From contig VJWN01000004.1 of NCBI GenBank assembly GCA_007644065.1, positions 186,001 to 250,000 on the forward strand: a stretch of DNA of 64,000 nucleotides, given 5' to 3'. The number at the start of each line of letters is the position of its first letter. Position 1 is the first letter of the stretch. The stretch is from Margaritispora aquatica. Lineage: Eukaryota; Ascomycota; Leotiomycetes; Helotiales; Discinellaceae. This document shows positions 41,401-55,200 of the stretch, piece after piece. The notes under the pieces are model-generated. The model searched no databases and was not told where the DNA came from. It saw only the letters and a list, made by a program, of their open reading frames with translations. The position numbers and the translations under genes were made by a program.

Positions 41401-44051
41401 AGTTTGGATTGAGTCGGCGGTGGGTCCACAAGACGAGCTTCCTCACACAGAAGGGAAATGCATTGTGTAACCAGCTGGCAAACAGGTATTTCAGCAGAGC
41501 AAAGTGATATCAAGAAAGCGGTCTCTAGACGGGAACATGCATTGGCACGCTCGATCATGTCTCCAGCAACTTCAGTTAGCTCCTGTGCGAAATCAGCTTC
41601 TGATATCCGATGAGTACGTATTGGAACTAAGTATTCTTACGGGAATGGTTTTCAAAAGCACAATACGTGCTTCTAGATAGTCGCGAATGAATGCAAGTAT
41701 TGATTTCTCATCTCCATTCAGTGTCGTCAACTTTTCAGCTACAGTTACCATTACAATCGATCTAGAACAGAGTTTCAGTACAATTATCAGGTTTCTTAAA
41801 CTTAAGCATGCGCCAATATTCTTAGACACTGTTCTTCGTTTGAGTACCAGTTCTCAATGGCAAAAGCTTGGCTTCATTCTTAAGACTTCAAGGCACCGAA
41901 ACTTGTGTCTTCAACCGACAAGATAGTATAGAATTCAAAATAACTTACGTGGTTTTCCAAAAATTATATTTGAATGTCCGCGAGCCTAGCATTTGGCTTT
42001 TGTTATATAGTGAGCGAGTGCCATCGGTCATGATTTTCCGTGCGACTATATTCGCGAGATGTCTCGTACGCTCATCATCTACAACAAGATATGTGGCAAA
42101 GGCTGCAAATATATCTTCAAAAAAGGCTAGCCACTCTGGAGCGGTATTTGGGGATCCAATAAAAAGAGTCAGCGGAGATGCGTCTAGAAAGGTAAGAATG
42201 GCGTAGATTAGATCCGCAGAACTGGTGATCTCTAAAGGTTTGAGTATAGTATATTGATCTTCTTGATATGAGTCCCGTGGTCGTGCAGCAGCCTACAGAC
42301 GATTAATAAAATTCGAAATATTGGAAAAGAACTTGCCTTTAATTGTATGCGAACAAACTCGGCCACCCTGACAAAAAGAAGTTGGTATTCGCTAGAGTTT
42401 GTTTGCCTTGCAAAATGAGCACACGCTGAGATTACTGCAATCTTGAATTCTTGGGGTGTATTAGCATTCAGGCATAGTGGAGTCAAATTCTCAACACAAC
42501 TATCAAAGCTTAGATGCGTCAGACTGACAAAAGTGGCAGTCATTAGGGCGTTATCAAGGTTAATGACATCCATCCCAGGAGTGTAACGTCTAAAGACAGC
42601 CTCCCTGACCTCCTCCTGTACATCTAGAGCATAGCTGAGGATTGCCGCATCACTATCAAGTGGAAAGTGTCTTGCCACTCTTAGCACTCCGGTAAGACAA
42701 AATATTGCGGTCTCGTTCCTGTTCCGCAAAGACTTTCTGAGCATCTCCAAAAACTGAACTTTCTTTGAGATACCACTGCTTTTAACTTCTCGCATGTTAC
42801 TGGCGACCTCAAAAACATCTGGAAGGAGAAGCAAAAGAGATAGTTGAAATGGAAACAAGAGTGCTTTACGTTTGCCACTGTCAAACATCGTATTTGTCAT
42901 GTCAAACAAGGTTTCTGCACCACCATCAAGTCTCTTTCGTGTGCTATGGAGCGCTATAAACTCGCTCGGATTGCGTTCAAGCCATCGGCTGATGAGCAAA
43001 GGAAGTACAATAGCAATTGTAGTTTGTGATGATTTGCGCAAGTGTAGAAAGCTCCCACATAGCTCCTGTATGATCACGCCGAGCTTTCTACTGTCAATTC
43101 GAAACGAGGAGATCATCCGAAGAGTAATCAATGTGTTTCGCTCTTCATCGACCACAACACCGCTCTGCGGTGTGTTACCAGTAGCGGCAGGTTGGTGTGC
43201 AGCTTGTTGAAGCGCAGTTTTTAGATAATCGAGAACCCGAGACCAATTGGAGAAGGATACATACTCCAGAATTCCACGTGTATATGCTTCTATTGCATCC
43301 GTCTTATCCAAGAGAAATCTAGTGCCCTCAGTTTCCTTCACTTGACCATTTGTAGAGAGGGTCCGCTCTTGTGTGTTCGCGTTTACCGAAAGTGCTCCTT
43401 TAAAAGCATCGTCGAGTATGTTGGTGGCAGGTAACACATAACCTTCGGGAACCGGCCGTAGAAATAGCTTGACTGCCTCTACAAGCCTCCTGACGAGGTC
43501 GTCTGCCAGAGGCTCAGGGGGAACATTGCGCTCTGCCAGCCGGTTCCTTGAAGCTCTTCGCTTTTGATCCCCATAGCCATCTGACGAAGGTGTGCCCTTA
43601 GAATCTTGCTCCGAGTCTGACGCGTCAGAATCAGAATTATGTCCATCATGTACACCTCGTGCGTGTGTAGCATTTATGCTTTCCCAGTGTGTCGAGCAGC
43701 ATTCGGCCAGCAGTTCAATCACATACAATTCCGAGTGAAGGACATGAATAGGATGTAATTGAATGCTCTTGTAAGGTCTCGTCAGGTCTTCCAGCACCTG
43801 GACCAAGGTGTCAATGACAACCCCGATACAAGAAGAGCTAACTCCTAGCAGTGTTGCCCGCGTGAGAACTACTATCTCATCTCTGTTGAAGTCATGTAAT
43901 GGCGATCCTGTTCGATGTGGTAACTAGAGAATTGCCCAAGTCAGTCTTTGGTATCCCAAAAAGGCCCCCCTCCACACCAAATGGAAGATGTAAATACCCT
44001 GGTCGTAAGGCGGTCGACTAGAGTGACGACCAAGTTTGAGTCCCCATTCAT
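35456..44051 (-). CDS. IRA: Ras GTPase-activating protein, IRA/neurofibromin family
   Basis: About 13 exons give roughly 2,600 aa. Exon 1 (44051-43998) encodes MNGDSNLVVTLVDRLTTR and splices over 43924-43997 to LPHRTGSPLHDF, the fungal neurofibromin start. The large helical N-terminal half follows. The RasGAP domain (about 39800-39150) has the arginine-finger segment ELLRRNCVATKML and the FLRFFCPAIVAP motif. After it come a Sec14-like lipid-binding domain (about 38740-38400; LPMICIILRN, FGILVDATCYNG) and its PH-like partner (about 38370-37830), then C-terminal helical repeats and a last exon (about 35763-35456) ending THPKLTGW. It speeds GTP hydrolysis on Ras and so lowers cAMP/PKA signalling. 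All catalytic features look intact. One intron (42293-42336) is of the GC-AG type. Confidence 0.93.
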
Positions 44052-45092
44052 ACTGGATGTGAAGATTGGAACTGGCAGATATGCCAATCTTCTCAATGGA
44101 TTTCAGTCATGCAGCTCTGTCTCGAAATCGTGTGTTTGGAGCTATAACGATGCAAGTGTTGATATACGTATAGGTCTAGTACAGGTCCAGGTCTAGGTCC
44201 ACTCAAGTGTGGGGTATAGGAACAATGTTGAGGCTACAAGAGGACCGGACGACCACAGGCATGCTGCACGGTCCAAGATATCGTAAGTGCGACTAGCCAA
44301 TGTCCCTTTTCCTTGATATTGTTGACGAGTACATACAAAAAGATGGTGGTGTTCTGCGCTGTTTATGTGCAAGCAAAACATAAGTGCCACTGATTCCCTC
44401 CAGTACCTGTCTGTTTCGCGTGGAAGAAAATGACCTGCATGACCGCTCAGCCCCGGTGTTCAACATCCCTGAACTCCTCTTGTGTAACCAACATTGGCCT
44501 ACTTCCCTATCCTGCAATAGGTAATGTTTACATTAAACAATTGCGAAAATAAGCCTCGATTGCAAAAGGGCTTGGTGAAAACATTGCTGTAGATGTCCTG
44601 ATCACCAGGCACCAGGAAAGGTTTCACTCCCCACAACTACCTACCTTAGATGCTATATGCAAGACTTGACTTTTGATTTGGCTATAGAACCGTGGCCCAA
44701 AGCGACCACAATGAGGGAATGCAAATAAACTACTACTGGGCCACTAGCTCCGAAGACGATATTTAAATGCTTGTTTGAATATATCTCCCATCGAAAATGG
44801 TTCAGATCATGTGATACTGCATTAGTTCTATCAAGTCCGGTCCAGTTCTAGGTTTGATTAACTACCTTGAGGTATCGAATTATTTTTCTCATTTGATCTA
44901 CTTTATTATCTCGATTGGCAATACGTTGAAAAGATACATCAGTTTTATTATACCAGATTGTGCATTTGTGCCTTTCTAATAATCTACAAACTGTACAATA
45001 CAATATGTTCCATTTGCTGCTCAGCAATGCCTTCCGAGTTTGTACAATAGCAGGTGAATGACCTCTATTCTTTACAAAGAAGTGCCTCTCGC
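44052..45092. other. Intergenic region upstream of RasGAP and 3' of RAT1
   Basis: 1.04 kb between two minus-strand genes. AT-rich towards 44750-45060. No frame looks coding and no repeat stands out. Confidence 0.6.
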
Positions 45093-48000
45093 TTAGTGAC
45101 GATAAGAATCGTTATTTCCTCCTCTCCATGAACTATTACCTCCACGGTATGAGTCTCCGCCACCGCCTCTTCCTCTGTAGCCACCGCCGCCTCGGTTGTT
45201 GTAACCACCTCGGGAGCCATCATATTGGGAATAGCCTGGTGGGCCTTGATTGCGATCATAGGATCCGTATTGTCCTGCAGGAGGTGGTGGTGGGCCTCGG
45301 GCGAAATTGTTTGTACCTGGAGCAGGAGGTTGCCATCCAGGTGGTGGAACAGGGAACGGATTCTGACTATAGCTGTTGTGGCCACCTCTGGACTGTTGGT
45401 TGTGAGACTGATAGCTGTTGTTCGATGAAGCATAGTTGAAAGAGTTTCTGCCTCTCCCATCTCCATTCAATGGAACGCCCCCATGGGCACGACCCGACCT
45501 GGCTGCCTTGCCCTTGGTCATCTCGATATCCCCCTGATTAAGTGCGGGTGAAGGAAAGACGACGCCCCGCAACAACATAGATTTGTGAATGAAGTTGGAC
45601 TTTGGCATTTCATAATTGACACTAATAGTCTCATATTAGCGTTTATACGAGAATAGGATGTAATAGAGACTTACGTGATAGAGCGATCTTCTTCTAGACT
45701 TGGCATGCCTCCACTTGGAAGGGGGAATGTAAGAGCGCCATGAGGAAGATGGTTTTCATTTTTGGTGACCAGTCCAGCAAGACCTTGACTTACCCTTGTG
45801 TTGAGCTTGAAAGATGGTGGCCCTTGCTTCTTGGAGTAGAAATTGGTGGCAATGTCGGCGTACAAAGCATCGTGAGCTTCTGCAATAAGAAGAACATCTT
45901 GACCAACACCATTGCGAGCTGCAACGTCGGGAGGGAGCAAGGGGTATTTCTTGTGCATGGCATCGAGCAGTCGCTTAGAGTCAATGAAAGGAAGAAGTGC
46001 AACTCCTTGCCAGGCAAACTTTTTGCCGTTAAGATCAACCACAAAATCTTCTGGGTAGAAGTCGATGATTTCACTTTCTGGATTCGTCATTAGATCATGG
46101 AATATTTCAGGAATAGCCTGCCGAGAACCGGCTGGGAGGACGCCCATCAGTTGTTCGAAAGGTCGGAAGATTGTTCCCTTCTTGAATTCGATTTTCATGT
46201 CTGCAATACCAACAAAATCAGCTGCAAATGGTGCATAATGATACGGGTAGTACCAATCCCACGATGGACAGCCTTGAAAGTAATAGAGTAAAACCCATGC
46301 CAAACCTTCAACATAAGCTCTAGCAACTTTGTTACGGAAAGCGATATCGGTAGGGTCGACGCTGAACTTTTGTTCATAATACCTGTCAGCATAACCCTCA
46401 TCCCACAGGCGAACATTATCAATAGGTGGCTCATCGTTGGGTGTTTTTGGTGTGCCGGGCTGTGGGGTGTTTCGTCCTGGTGTGCTGCTATCATCATCTA
46501 GCATGTCCGCTTTTCGCTTTCCCAGAGCAGACCCAGGCAGAACCTCGTCCTCAGGAGCAGCGGCAGCAACCGCATCCTCGTCAATTGGAATCTTACCACT
46601 AAGTTGATCTTTCAAAGCAGCAGCCGCGCTTTTGTTGGCTAGATTTGCTTTGTAGATGGCACCTCTATTGACCAACATATCGTGAGTCATGTTTTTAGCC
46701 TCCTTGGTAATATTGCCTGGGGCAAAGAGGGGAAGACCAACAGGACCATCCGAGTTAGGGGGCCTGCCGGCTTGTCGTCCATTTGAAGGAGAGTCTTGGA
46801 AACCTCCACCTCTTCCTCCACGACCACCTCGGCCACCCTCCATCTTCCGACGCTTGTTGTTTGCTTCTCGTCGGTCCTCCGTTTGCTTTCGTCTGCGGAA
46901 TATAGCGTCTTCTTGCTTCGCCAACCCATCAAGGATAAATTGAGCTCTCTCGAGATCGACATGGCCGTCTTTGGTAAGGTAACCGCCCATGTGTGGAATG
47001 TTATCACGCCAAATTGCAATAAGAGTATCAATGCCATTCTCTCTGATCTCAAGACTAGGAAGATGAGGTAAAAAGTCGTTGCCGACGAAAAAACACATGA
47101 AAACCCAATCATCGATAGCTCTTTCTAAATCAAATCTGAAAGGTTGGTCTGGAACATAAAGTTCAGCTGCCAAATACTCTCTAAGAACAGAAACATGAAG
47201 CCAGATGAAAGGTTTGAGTGGCGGCGCACTTGCCTTCTCGTCGAATTCTCCGTCCTTTACCTTAACTTCACCTGTGCACTCTCTGGCTTCGTGACCAGCC
47301 TGGTTACACAATCTGCAAAGTCTGGGCTTAGAATCTTGTGCAAAGACATCTTCTCGCAAAATACGGAAATGAGGTTCATGTGTTCCCAAACCTAACATAA
47401 TAAGATCGGCATCGAGACCGTACATGACGTGCTTTGTGTTAGGATCATGGTCTGGTGATGAGCGTTGAGATCTTATAAACTCCATGATCTTGTGTTCGCC
47501 TTCACCAGGAACTGTTGAATCAGAGATGATGACTTTCATCTTGGCCCACATAGGATCAGTATTAAGCTTGTAGGCGATCCAGTATCTCAAACTAGCAGCA
47601 AGAATGTCCATGAAAGGAGTTCCAGGCGTAATTTCGTTAGAATCCCACGCCTTTTTGATTTCCGGCTCTTCAATGGGGCCGCCTTGCGACTTTAACATTT
47701 TGAGCAACTCAAGTTTGTCTTCCTGTTTCTCCTTTGCCTCCTGGGCAGAACGAAATCTGCGTGAACGTTGCTGATTCATTTTGGCGCGTGGCGCAACACC
47801 GTCAATTGCGATCATCAACAGCTTTCTGGGACGAACCATGTTGACAACACGTTCAGTATATTCAAAAATAGCCATCATCATTTCCTCTTCATCCTTTGGT
47901 GCAGGTCTATCTTCAGGATGTGAGCAAGGATGGACAATGCCATTCATGTCAAGGTACAAATTGTCTTGTTCGCCATTGGGATTTGGTTCCCGCGTGTCGA

Positions 48001-48211
48001 TGGGTATGACCACGCCATCAATCTCCCTTGGATGCTCCTCGATGACAGGGCTTACGATTTTAGGATCTACGATAGGTTAGATATGTGCAGAACGAGGATG
48101 AGTAGAATAGCAACATACACTTTTGGCTTAGCCATCGAAAGAGAGCTAGAAACAAGCATGTTAGTATTTTCGAATGGATGTTGGGCGCGACTACATACCT
48201 GGAACACCCAT
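45093..48211 (-). CDS. RAT1: 5'-3' exoribonuclease 2 (Rat1/Xrn2)
   Basis: Four exons give about 980 aa. The short first exon encodes MGVPA (ATG at 48211), then LFRWLSQKYPKIVSPVIEEHP after two small introns. The catalytic core shows LYLDMNGIVHPC, PGEGEHKIMEFIR, GLDADLIMLGL and FFVGNDFLPHLPSLE, which carry the acidic Mg-binding residues of XRN nucleases. A CCHC zinc knuckle (CRLCNQAGHEAREC) after the first core half is typical of Rat1/Xrn2 and absent from cytoplasmic Xrn1. The C-terminus, after an intron near 45622-45672, is rich in RGG, YGSY and PPPP repeats. It acts in the nucleus, degrading 5'-monophosphate RNA in transcription termination (torpedo model) and rRNA processing. It shares a 548-bp upstream region with USO1 on the other strand. 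Confidence 0.96.
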
Positions 48212-48759
48212 TCTGCCAACAAAGACTTGTAAGCCTGCTAGACGCGATGGATTTAGAATTGAAGTTGGTAGTGGAATATAGAGTCGTGTGCTGCCTGGCG
48301 GATAAAATAGCTGAAATAAAAGCTAGAAATCAGAGAGAGGAAATAGTTTCTTGTGCTTACATGCGCAGGTAATAGCACTATACCAAAGATCGTATCGCTT
48401 GGATATTGATCAAGGTCGGGCACTCCTGTAGAAGAGCATGTAGATTGGAAATAATTCTTTGATCAAGCAGGAAGATCTGCCCAGCCATTTGCCTGCCTGG
48501 TTCACCTAGGAACAATTTTAGCGCGACAACGCGAGGCTAGCACAGAGCCTTGAGCAAGCAGCTCAAATTAATGTCCTGCAGTAAGTGTATCGCGATTATT
48601 TGCTTCGCTGTCATTACCAGCCAATTCTCATCTGAAAGTTCTAATACGGCTTTGCGCGAGAAAATGCTATGACAATCAAATAGTCAGTTATGCCTATTTA
48701 GTTACTGCGACAATCACGCACACATCAATGGCAATCAGGCTTAACCCTCATCGAAAACA
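48212..48759. promoter_or_regulatory. Divergent promoter of RAT1 and USO1
   Basis: 548 bp between two divergent housekeeping genes; both promoters must lie here. No named motif stands out. Confidence 0.5.
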
Positions 48760-51645
48760 ATGTTTGCGATAGCCACTCCGCCGGCCAGGCAATCTGTCAG
48801 TACCACAATCTCGACACTCTCCGGTCGACTTTCAACAGCAACACTTCTTGAAGACCGTCGTGCTGCTATTACAGGGCTGCGAAGTTTGGCACAGGATTAT
48901 CCAGCGTCTGTGGCATCAGAAGCTTTACGAGGATTAATTGGGAGCTTGAGCAAGGACATTGAAGATGTGGACACTATCAAAATCACCCTAGAGACACTTC
49001 TTAAGCTCTTCTCCAACAAAAGTGCAGAGAGCAGCGAAGAGATAGTGCTATGGGTTGCAGACGAATTCACTCAGCACAAAGACAATTTCAACATACTGCT
49101 AGACTTCTTGGATTCTAATGACTTTTATTCTCGTCTTTACTCACTCCAGCTCATATCAGCCATCCTAGCGTCTCGAACTGAAAGGACCGAAGAATGCATA
49201 TTCTTGGCACCCTTGGGTATATCAAGACTTGTGGCTGTTCTTGACGATAAGAGGGATGCAATCAGAAATGAAGGGCTCTCTTTGCTCACTTATCTTACTC
49301 CAAGCTCGACTGAGTTGCAAAAGCGAGTAGCTTTCGAGGATGCATTTGACCGAGTTTTTCGCATCATAGAGTCCGAGGGTTCCTTGATGAAAGGAGACCG
49401 AATCGTGGAAGACTGTCTAATTCTCCTGGCAAATCTACTTCGCATGAATGTATCAAATCAGTCGTTCTTCCGAGAAGCGAAATGTGTACCAAAGGTGGCA
49501 CGATTATTGAGCAATGCTGTGTCTGATCAAAGTGCTGAGCCCGATATGTCCGAATGGGTGAAGGTACAGAGAAACAGAAACATTTATGCATTGCTAGCTG
49601 TGCTCAGGTTGTTCCTAATTACAGGTGGCTATGGAACCCAAGTGAATCAAGTTGCCTTCTGGCAGAACGGCATCCTAAATCTAGTTCTTCGGCTAGCTTT
49701 TGATCGCGAAACTGAAATGCAAATAAAGGCAGAGGTATGTAAAAGTCCCGCAAGCTGCATAGTTGTTAACTGTCTTGTTAGGCATTGACAACTTGTGCTG
49801 ACTTGATCCGAGGAAACCCAAGTCTCCAAGAAGCCTTTTCACAGCTCCAGGTGACTTCGGTGCTCGACGAAGCTCTCGTAGAAGCAAACGGGACATTGCA
49901 GCAGAATGGCATACCCCAGGTATATGTGATAGATGGTTTGTTGGATTTGACCTTGGGTGTTCCTCTTATAGCAGCTTTCGATTCTCGTATTGCTGCTTGC
50001 GAGTGTATAAAAGCCTATTTTTACAACCATGCCGTCATTCGAAAGCACTTCCTGCGGCGAGCTATTGAAGGCCACTCATCCGGTACTGATGAAACGGCCA
50101 ATGTGTTGACTATTCTTCTTCAACCATTGGAAAGTCAAATCTCTGGAGATCCATATCGACACTGGTTTGCTGCTGTTATCGTATTTCACTTGATATTTGA
50201 GGACTCAAAGGCAAAAGCACTTGCGATGAGTGTTGCAGAAGGCGATGCTTCAAGTGGAGAGGAGGTTATCACTTGCATCCAAACCTTGACTGAAAACCTC
50301 ATTATTGGTATACAGAAAGACTTCGATGAGCGAGTCTTGGTTGCCTACCTGATGTTGTTGTGCGGTTGGCTATTTGAAGATCCAGATGGCGTCAATGACT
50401 TTCTCGGAGAAGGTAGCAATTTACAAGGATTAGTACAAGCTGTTCTTAGCACGGTGAGCGATGGCACTGTCGTTCAAGGCCTTTGTGCGATTCTTCTCGG
50501 AATTATCTACGAGTTTTCGACGAAAGATTCTCCTGTTCCTAGAGCCACGATACATCCAATCCTTGCATCAATGGGCCGAGAAAAGTATATTGATCGTGTT
50601 ACGAAACTAAGAAGTCATCCTCTGCTCCGAGACTATGAGGTGCTCCCTCAGAAATTGAATGCCTCCCACGGCGGTCTCCCAGAAGTCTATTTTGACAAGA
50701 CTTTCGTCGATTTCTTGAAAGACAACTTCAGTCGATTACTTCGTACAATTGACCGTGATCCTGGGATGGAAATTCCAGTTATTGCCGATGGTGTCCAAAA
50801 AGGGATATCTCGTGAGATGGTCGATTCTCTGAGATCGCAGTTAGAAGAGAAAGAAAAGGCGCTGCAAAAGGCCAATGATGATTCCATATCATTGACAAGG
50901 CAACTGGGTCAGGAGCAGGCGGATCATCGCAGGAACAAAGAAACTTCAGCGGTTGAGGTCGCAAGAATCAAACATATCAATGAAGGGCTTCAGAGAAATC
51001 ATGAAGAGGAGTTGAAGTAGGTTTAAATTACATAAAGTTGAGACTAAGCTAAAATAAAACAGTAAATTACAGGCTGATCAAAATCGACTCATTCAAGAAC
51101 ACCAACGACAATTGGAGAGATTACACCTAGAGCAAAATCGAATCGAGCAAGATCATCAACGGCAGCTTGAGCATGTTCAGAAGACAGCGGAAGGCAACCT
51201 AGATCGTATACGCAAAAGAATGGAGGCAGAAATAGCAGATCTGCAGAGGACTATTGAGAGATCAGAAGCTAGCTTGACGAAAGCAAACAAAGATCACGTT
51301 CAAGATCTTCAAACTGCACATGCAGAATACACAACAAATGTGAACAACCAAGCTGCTCGATTGAAGCGTGCCGAGGAGAATGTTGCAGACTTTGAAGTCA
51401 GGAGTTCTACAGCTGCCGCCAAGGCCGAGAAGGCAGAGGCACTGTTAGCAGAGAAGGAGAAAGAACGAGCGGGCGTTCAGAGCGAGCTTGACGACCTTCT
51501 GATGGTATTTGGTGATCTAGAAGAGAAGGTCGAAAGGTATAAAGAGCGTCTGAAGGCTCTTGGGGAGACTGTATCCGACGGAGAGGATGAAGACGATGAT
51601 GAGGATGAGGATGAAGAAGATGATGGAGGAAGTGATGTGGATTGA
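48760..51645 (+). CDS. USO1: Vesicle tethering factor Uso1/p115
   Basis: Three exons (48760-49734, 49782-51016, 51063-51645) encode 930 aa. The head, starting MFAIATPPARQSVSTTIS, has the armadillo-repeat signature of Uso1/p115: STLSGRLSTATLLEDRRAAI, VLWVADEFTQHKDN, DSNDFYSRLYSLQLISAIL, LTPSSTELQKRVAFEDAFDR and LLANLLRMNVSNQSFFRE. From about residue 685 the protein is a coiled coil rich in Q, E, K and R (HQRQLERLHLEQNRIEQDH). It ends in a long acidic tail (EDEDDDEDEDEEDDGG), the p115 acidic region. It tethers ER-derived COPII vesicles to the Golgi together with Ypt1. The coiled coil is much shorter than in budding yeast Uso1 (about 1790 aa), as in other filamentous fungi. The intron at 51017-51062 removes an in-frame TAG. 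Confidence 0.93.
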
Positions 51646-52218
51646 GGAAATAACCGCAGCATGTATCATATTGTATCAGACATATAGCATGCATGGCGTA
51701 TAAAAGAAAGAGCTCAATATTGATTTATCTAATATGCAGTTTGAAGGTCTAGTTCTCGGTATACTGGTCTAAATGAAGACAGGTTTAATCTTGGTGGATA
51801 TCTATGCAATAGCACTATAAGATTCTGATTACGAGTTTAGATGAAAGAAACTTCATTGTTCTAGATATATTACTCAAGCAAGTCGTAAGAGGTGACTGCA
51901 GTGAGTGAATTCAACTGAGAAATATAAATTTCGACCAGACATGAACATCCTTTGCCTGGAACTTCCATCAAATCTTTCTCGGTTAAAGTCACCGCCACAG
52001 CCAGCCCCGCAGCGCCACACTGATCCCTGAGTCACCCCTCGCTGGTTGAACAACCCCACCATATTTCAAAGTCAGAACTCAAGTGTACACAAATTAAAAT
52101 CCAGTCAAGTCACAGAGGTCCTGCGAACTCACTTTCGGTACTCACAAACACGCGCCTGAGTCTGCGTGCAGCTTGGAGAGCCTCATATTTGCGCACGAGA
52201 GCTGGTACTACCGCCAAC
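51646..52218. other. USO1 3' flank and ILS1 promoter
   Basis: 573 bp. It contains a perfect Gcn4 site, listed separately. No open frame looks coding. Confidence 0.6.
52028..52034. promoter_or_regulatory. Perfect Gcn4/CpcA site upstream of ILS1
   Basis: TGAGTCA, the consensus TGASTCA, lies 185 bp before the ILS1 ATG. Yeast ILS1 is under general amino-acid control, so the context supports function. About eight such 7-mers are expected by chance in 64 kb. Confidence 0.5.
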
Positions 52219-55200
52219 ATGAGCATCGATTTTCCTAAGGAGGAGGAGAACGTCCTCAAGCGGTGGCAGGAGATCAAGGCCTTTGAAAGACAATTGGAGC
52301 TATCTGAAGGAAGACCTCTATACACCTTCTATGATGGTCCTCCATTTGCTACGTAGGGACTCCTTGTCTTCATTTTGTAGAGCTTATTAACACCAATTAG
52401 TGGCTTACCACATTATGGCCATTTACTGGCGTCCACAATCAAGGATATTATTCCGAGATACTGGTCGATGAAGGGATTCCACGTTGAGCGACGATTTGGT
52501 TGGGATACACATGGACTTCCTATTGAGCATGAAATCGACAAGAAGCTGGGAATTTCTGGCAAAGCTGCGGTCATGGAGCTTGGTCTGGAGAAGTACAATG
52601 AAGAATGCCGAGCTATCGTCATGCGGTATTCAAGCGAGTGGAGGAAGACTATTGACCGACTTGGTCGATGGATCGATTTCGATAATGACTACAAGACCAT
52701 GGATCCCAAGTTCATGGAATCTGAATGGTGGGTATTCAAGCAGATCTTTGACAAGGGTGCAGTTTACCAAGGTTATCGGGTCATGCCATACTCGACAGTT
52801 CTCACGACATCTCTGAGCAATTTTGAGGCCAACCAGAACTATCAGGACATCACAGATCCCGCGGTGGTAGTATCATTTCCGTTGGTGGATGATCCAAACA
52901 CGTTCTTGCTCGCATGGACGACAACACCTTGGACTTTACCTTCCCATACTGGCTTGGCTGCTCACCCAAATTTTGAATATGTCAAAATTCTTGATGAGGC
53001 AACGGGCAGAAACTACATTCTCTTAGAGAAGCTTATGGGAACACTTTACAAGGACCCAAAGAAAGCCAAATTCAAGATTGTTTCGAAGCTGAAAGGAAGC
53101 GATATGCTCGGTTGGAAGTATGTACCTCTATTCGATTATTTCTACGAGGAGTTCAAGGACCACGGATTCAAAGTTCTCAATGCTACTTACGTTACAGATG
53201 ACAGTGGTGTTGGTATCGTTCACCAAGCTCCTGCTTTTGGTGAGGAAGATTACAATGTTGCAATGGAAGCTGGAACTATCAGCGAGACAAGACCACCTCC
53301 AAACCCAGTCGATGATAGTGGCCTATTCACATCGGAAGTCCGTGATTTTGCTGGAATACATGTAAAGGCTGCTGACAAACTCATCATCAAGTACCTGAAG
53401 GGTACTGGGAGATTAGTTGTAGAGTCACAGATTCGTCATAGTTACCCCATGTGTCCTCGATCTGATACACCCTTGATTTACCGAGCTGTCCCTTCTTGGT
53501 TCATCAGAATTCCTGAAATCGTACCTCAAATGCTGGAAAACATTGAAGACTCCCATTGGGTTCCATCATTTGTCAAAGAGAAACGGTTTGCCAGCTGGAT
53601 CAAAAATGCGCGCGACTGGAATGTCTCTAGAGCTCGATATTGGGGCACACCTATTCCAATCTGGGTCAGTGACGATGGAAAGGAGAAGGTCTGCATTGGC
53701 AGTGTCGCAGAGCTCAAAGAGCTCAGTGGCTACGAAGGAGAAATTACAGATCTCCACCGTGACAAAATTGATCACATAACCATTCCAAGCAAGATGGGGA
53801 AGGGACAATTGAAGCGTATCGAAGAGGTTTTTGATTGTTGGTTTGAATCAGGCAGCATGCCCTATGCCAGTCAGCACTATCCTTTCGAGAACGAGGACAA
53901 GTTCAACAAGTCTTTCCCTGGTGACTTCATTGCGGAAGGACTCGATCAAACTAGAGGGTGGTTTTACACTCTCTTAGTTCTTGGGACACACTTGTTTGGC
54001 AAGTCTCCGTTCAAGAACTGCGTTGTAAATGGAATTGTGTTGGCTGAGGATGGCAAAAAGATGTCGAAGCGTCTGAAGAATTACCCAGATCCTGGTATTG
54101 TGATGGACAAGTATGGATCTGATGCATTGCGTCTTTACATGATCAACTCGCCAGTTGTCAGAGCCGAGCCACTTCGTTTTAAGGAGGCTGGTGTTAAGGA
54201 GGTGGTAGCCAAGGTCCTATTGCCATTATGGAACAGTTACAAATTTTTCGAAGGACAGGTTGCTATGCTGAAGAAGATCGAAAATATCGATTATTGTTTT
54301 GATCCTGCAGCAGAGGCAACAAACACCAACGTCATGGACAAGTGGATTCTGGCTAGTTGCCAGAGCTTACTCAAGTTTGTGAACGAAGAGATGGCTGGTA
54401 GGCTTTGGCTAATTTCTCAATTGCGATCATTCTGCTAACTCGAAGACAGGATACCGATTATACACTGTGGTCCCGAGACTTTTGGAGCTCATCGACAATA
54501 CAACCAACTGGTACATCAGATTCAACCGGAAACGCCTAAAGGGCGAATACGGAATAGCAGATACCCAGCATGCCCTGAACACCCTGTTCGAAGTTCTCTT
54601 TACCCTCGTGAAAGGACTCGCTCCGTTCACTCCATTCATCACAGAAACCATCTACCAGAAGCTTCTTCCGCACATTCCAAAGAACCTTCAGGGGGAAGAT
54701 AGCCGAAGTGTCCATTTCTTGGCTTTTCCTGATGTAAGATCTGAGCTTTTCAACGCTGAAATTGAACGCCAAGTGAGCCGTATGCAGCGTGTTATCGAGC
54801 TGGCCCGTGTATCAAGAGAACGCCGTACTGTTGGTCTCAAGACTCCACTAAAGACTTTGGTTGTCATCCACGCCGATCCAGTCTATCTTGAGGATCTGCG
54901 TTCACTAGAAGGATATATAACCGAGGAACTGAACATTCGAGACTTGGTTTTGTCATCAGACGAGGCCAAGTACAACGTCCAATATAGTGTTAATGCAGAC
55001 TGGCCTGTGCTTGGCAAAAAGCTCAAGAAAGAGGTGCAGAAGGTTAAGAAGGCCTTGCCAGATTTGACGAGTGAGCAAGTTCACCAATTCGTGCTCGATA
55101 AGTCTATCGTTGTGGCTGGAATCAAGCTCGAGGATGGAGATTTGGTTGTGAAGCGAGGCTTGAAGGAGGATGAATCTTCAAAGAACTTGGAGACCAACAC

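Noticed and set aside
51017..51019. Apparent stop ending USO1 early
   Set aside because: The TAG lies in an intron (51017-51062); splicing GAA|gtaggt to cag|TAAATT keeps the coiled-coil frame through to the acidic tail.
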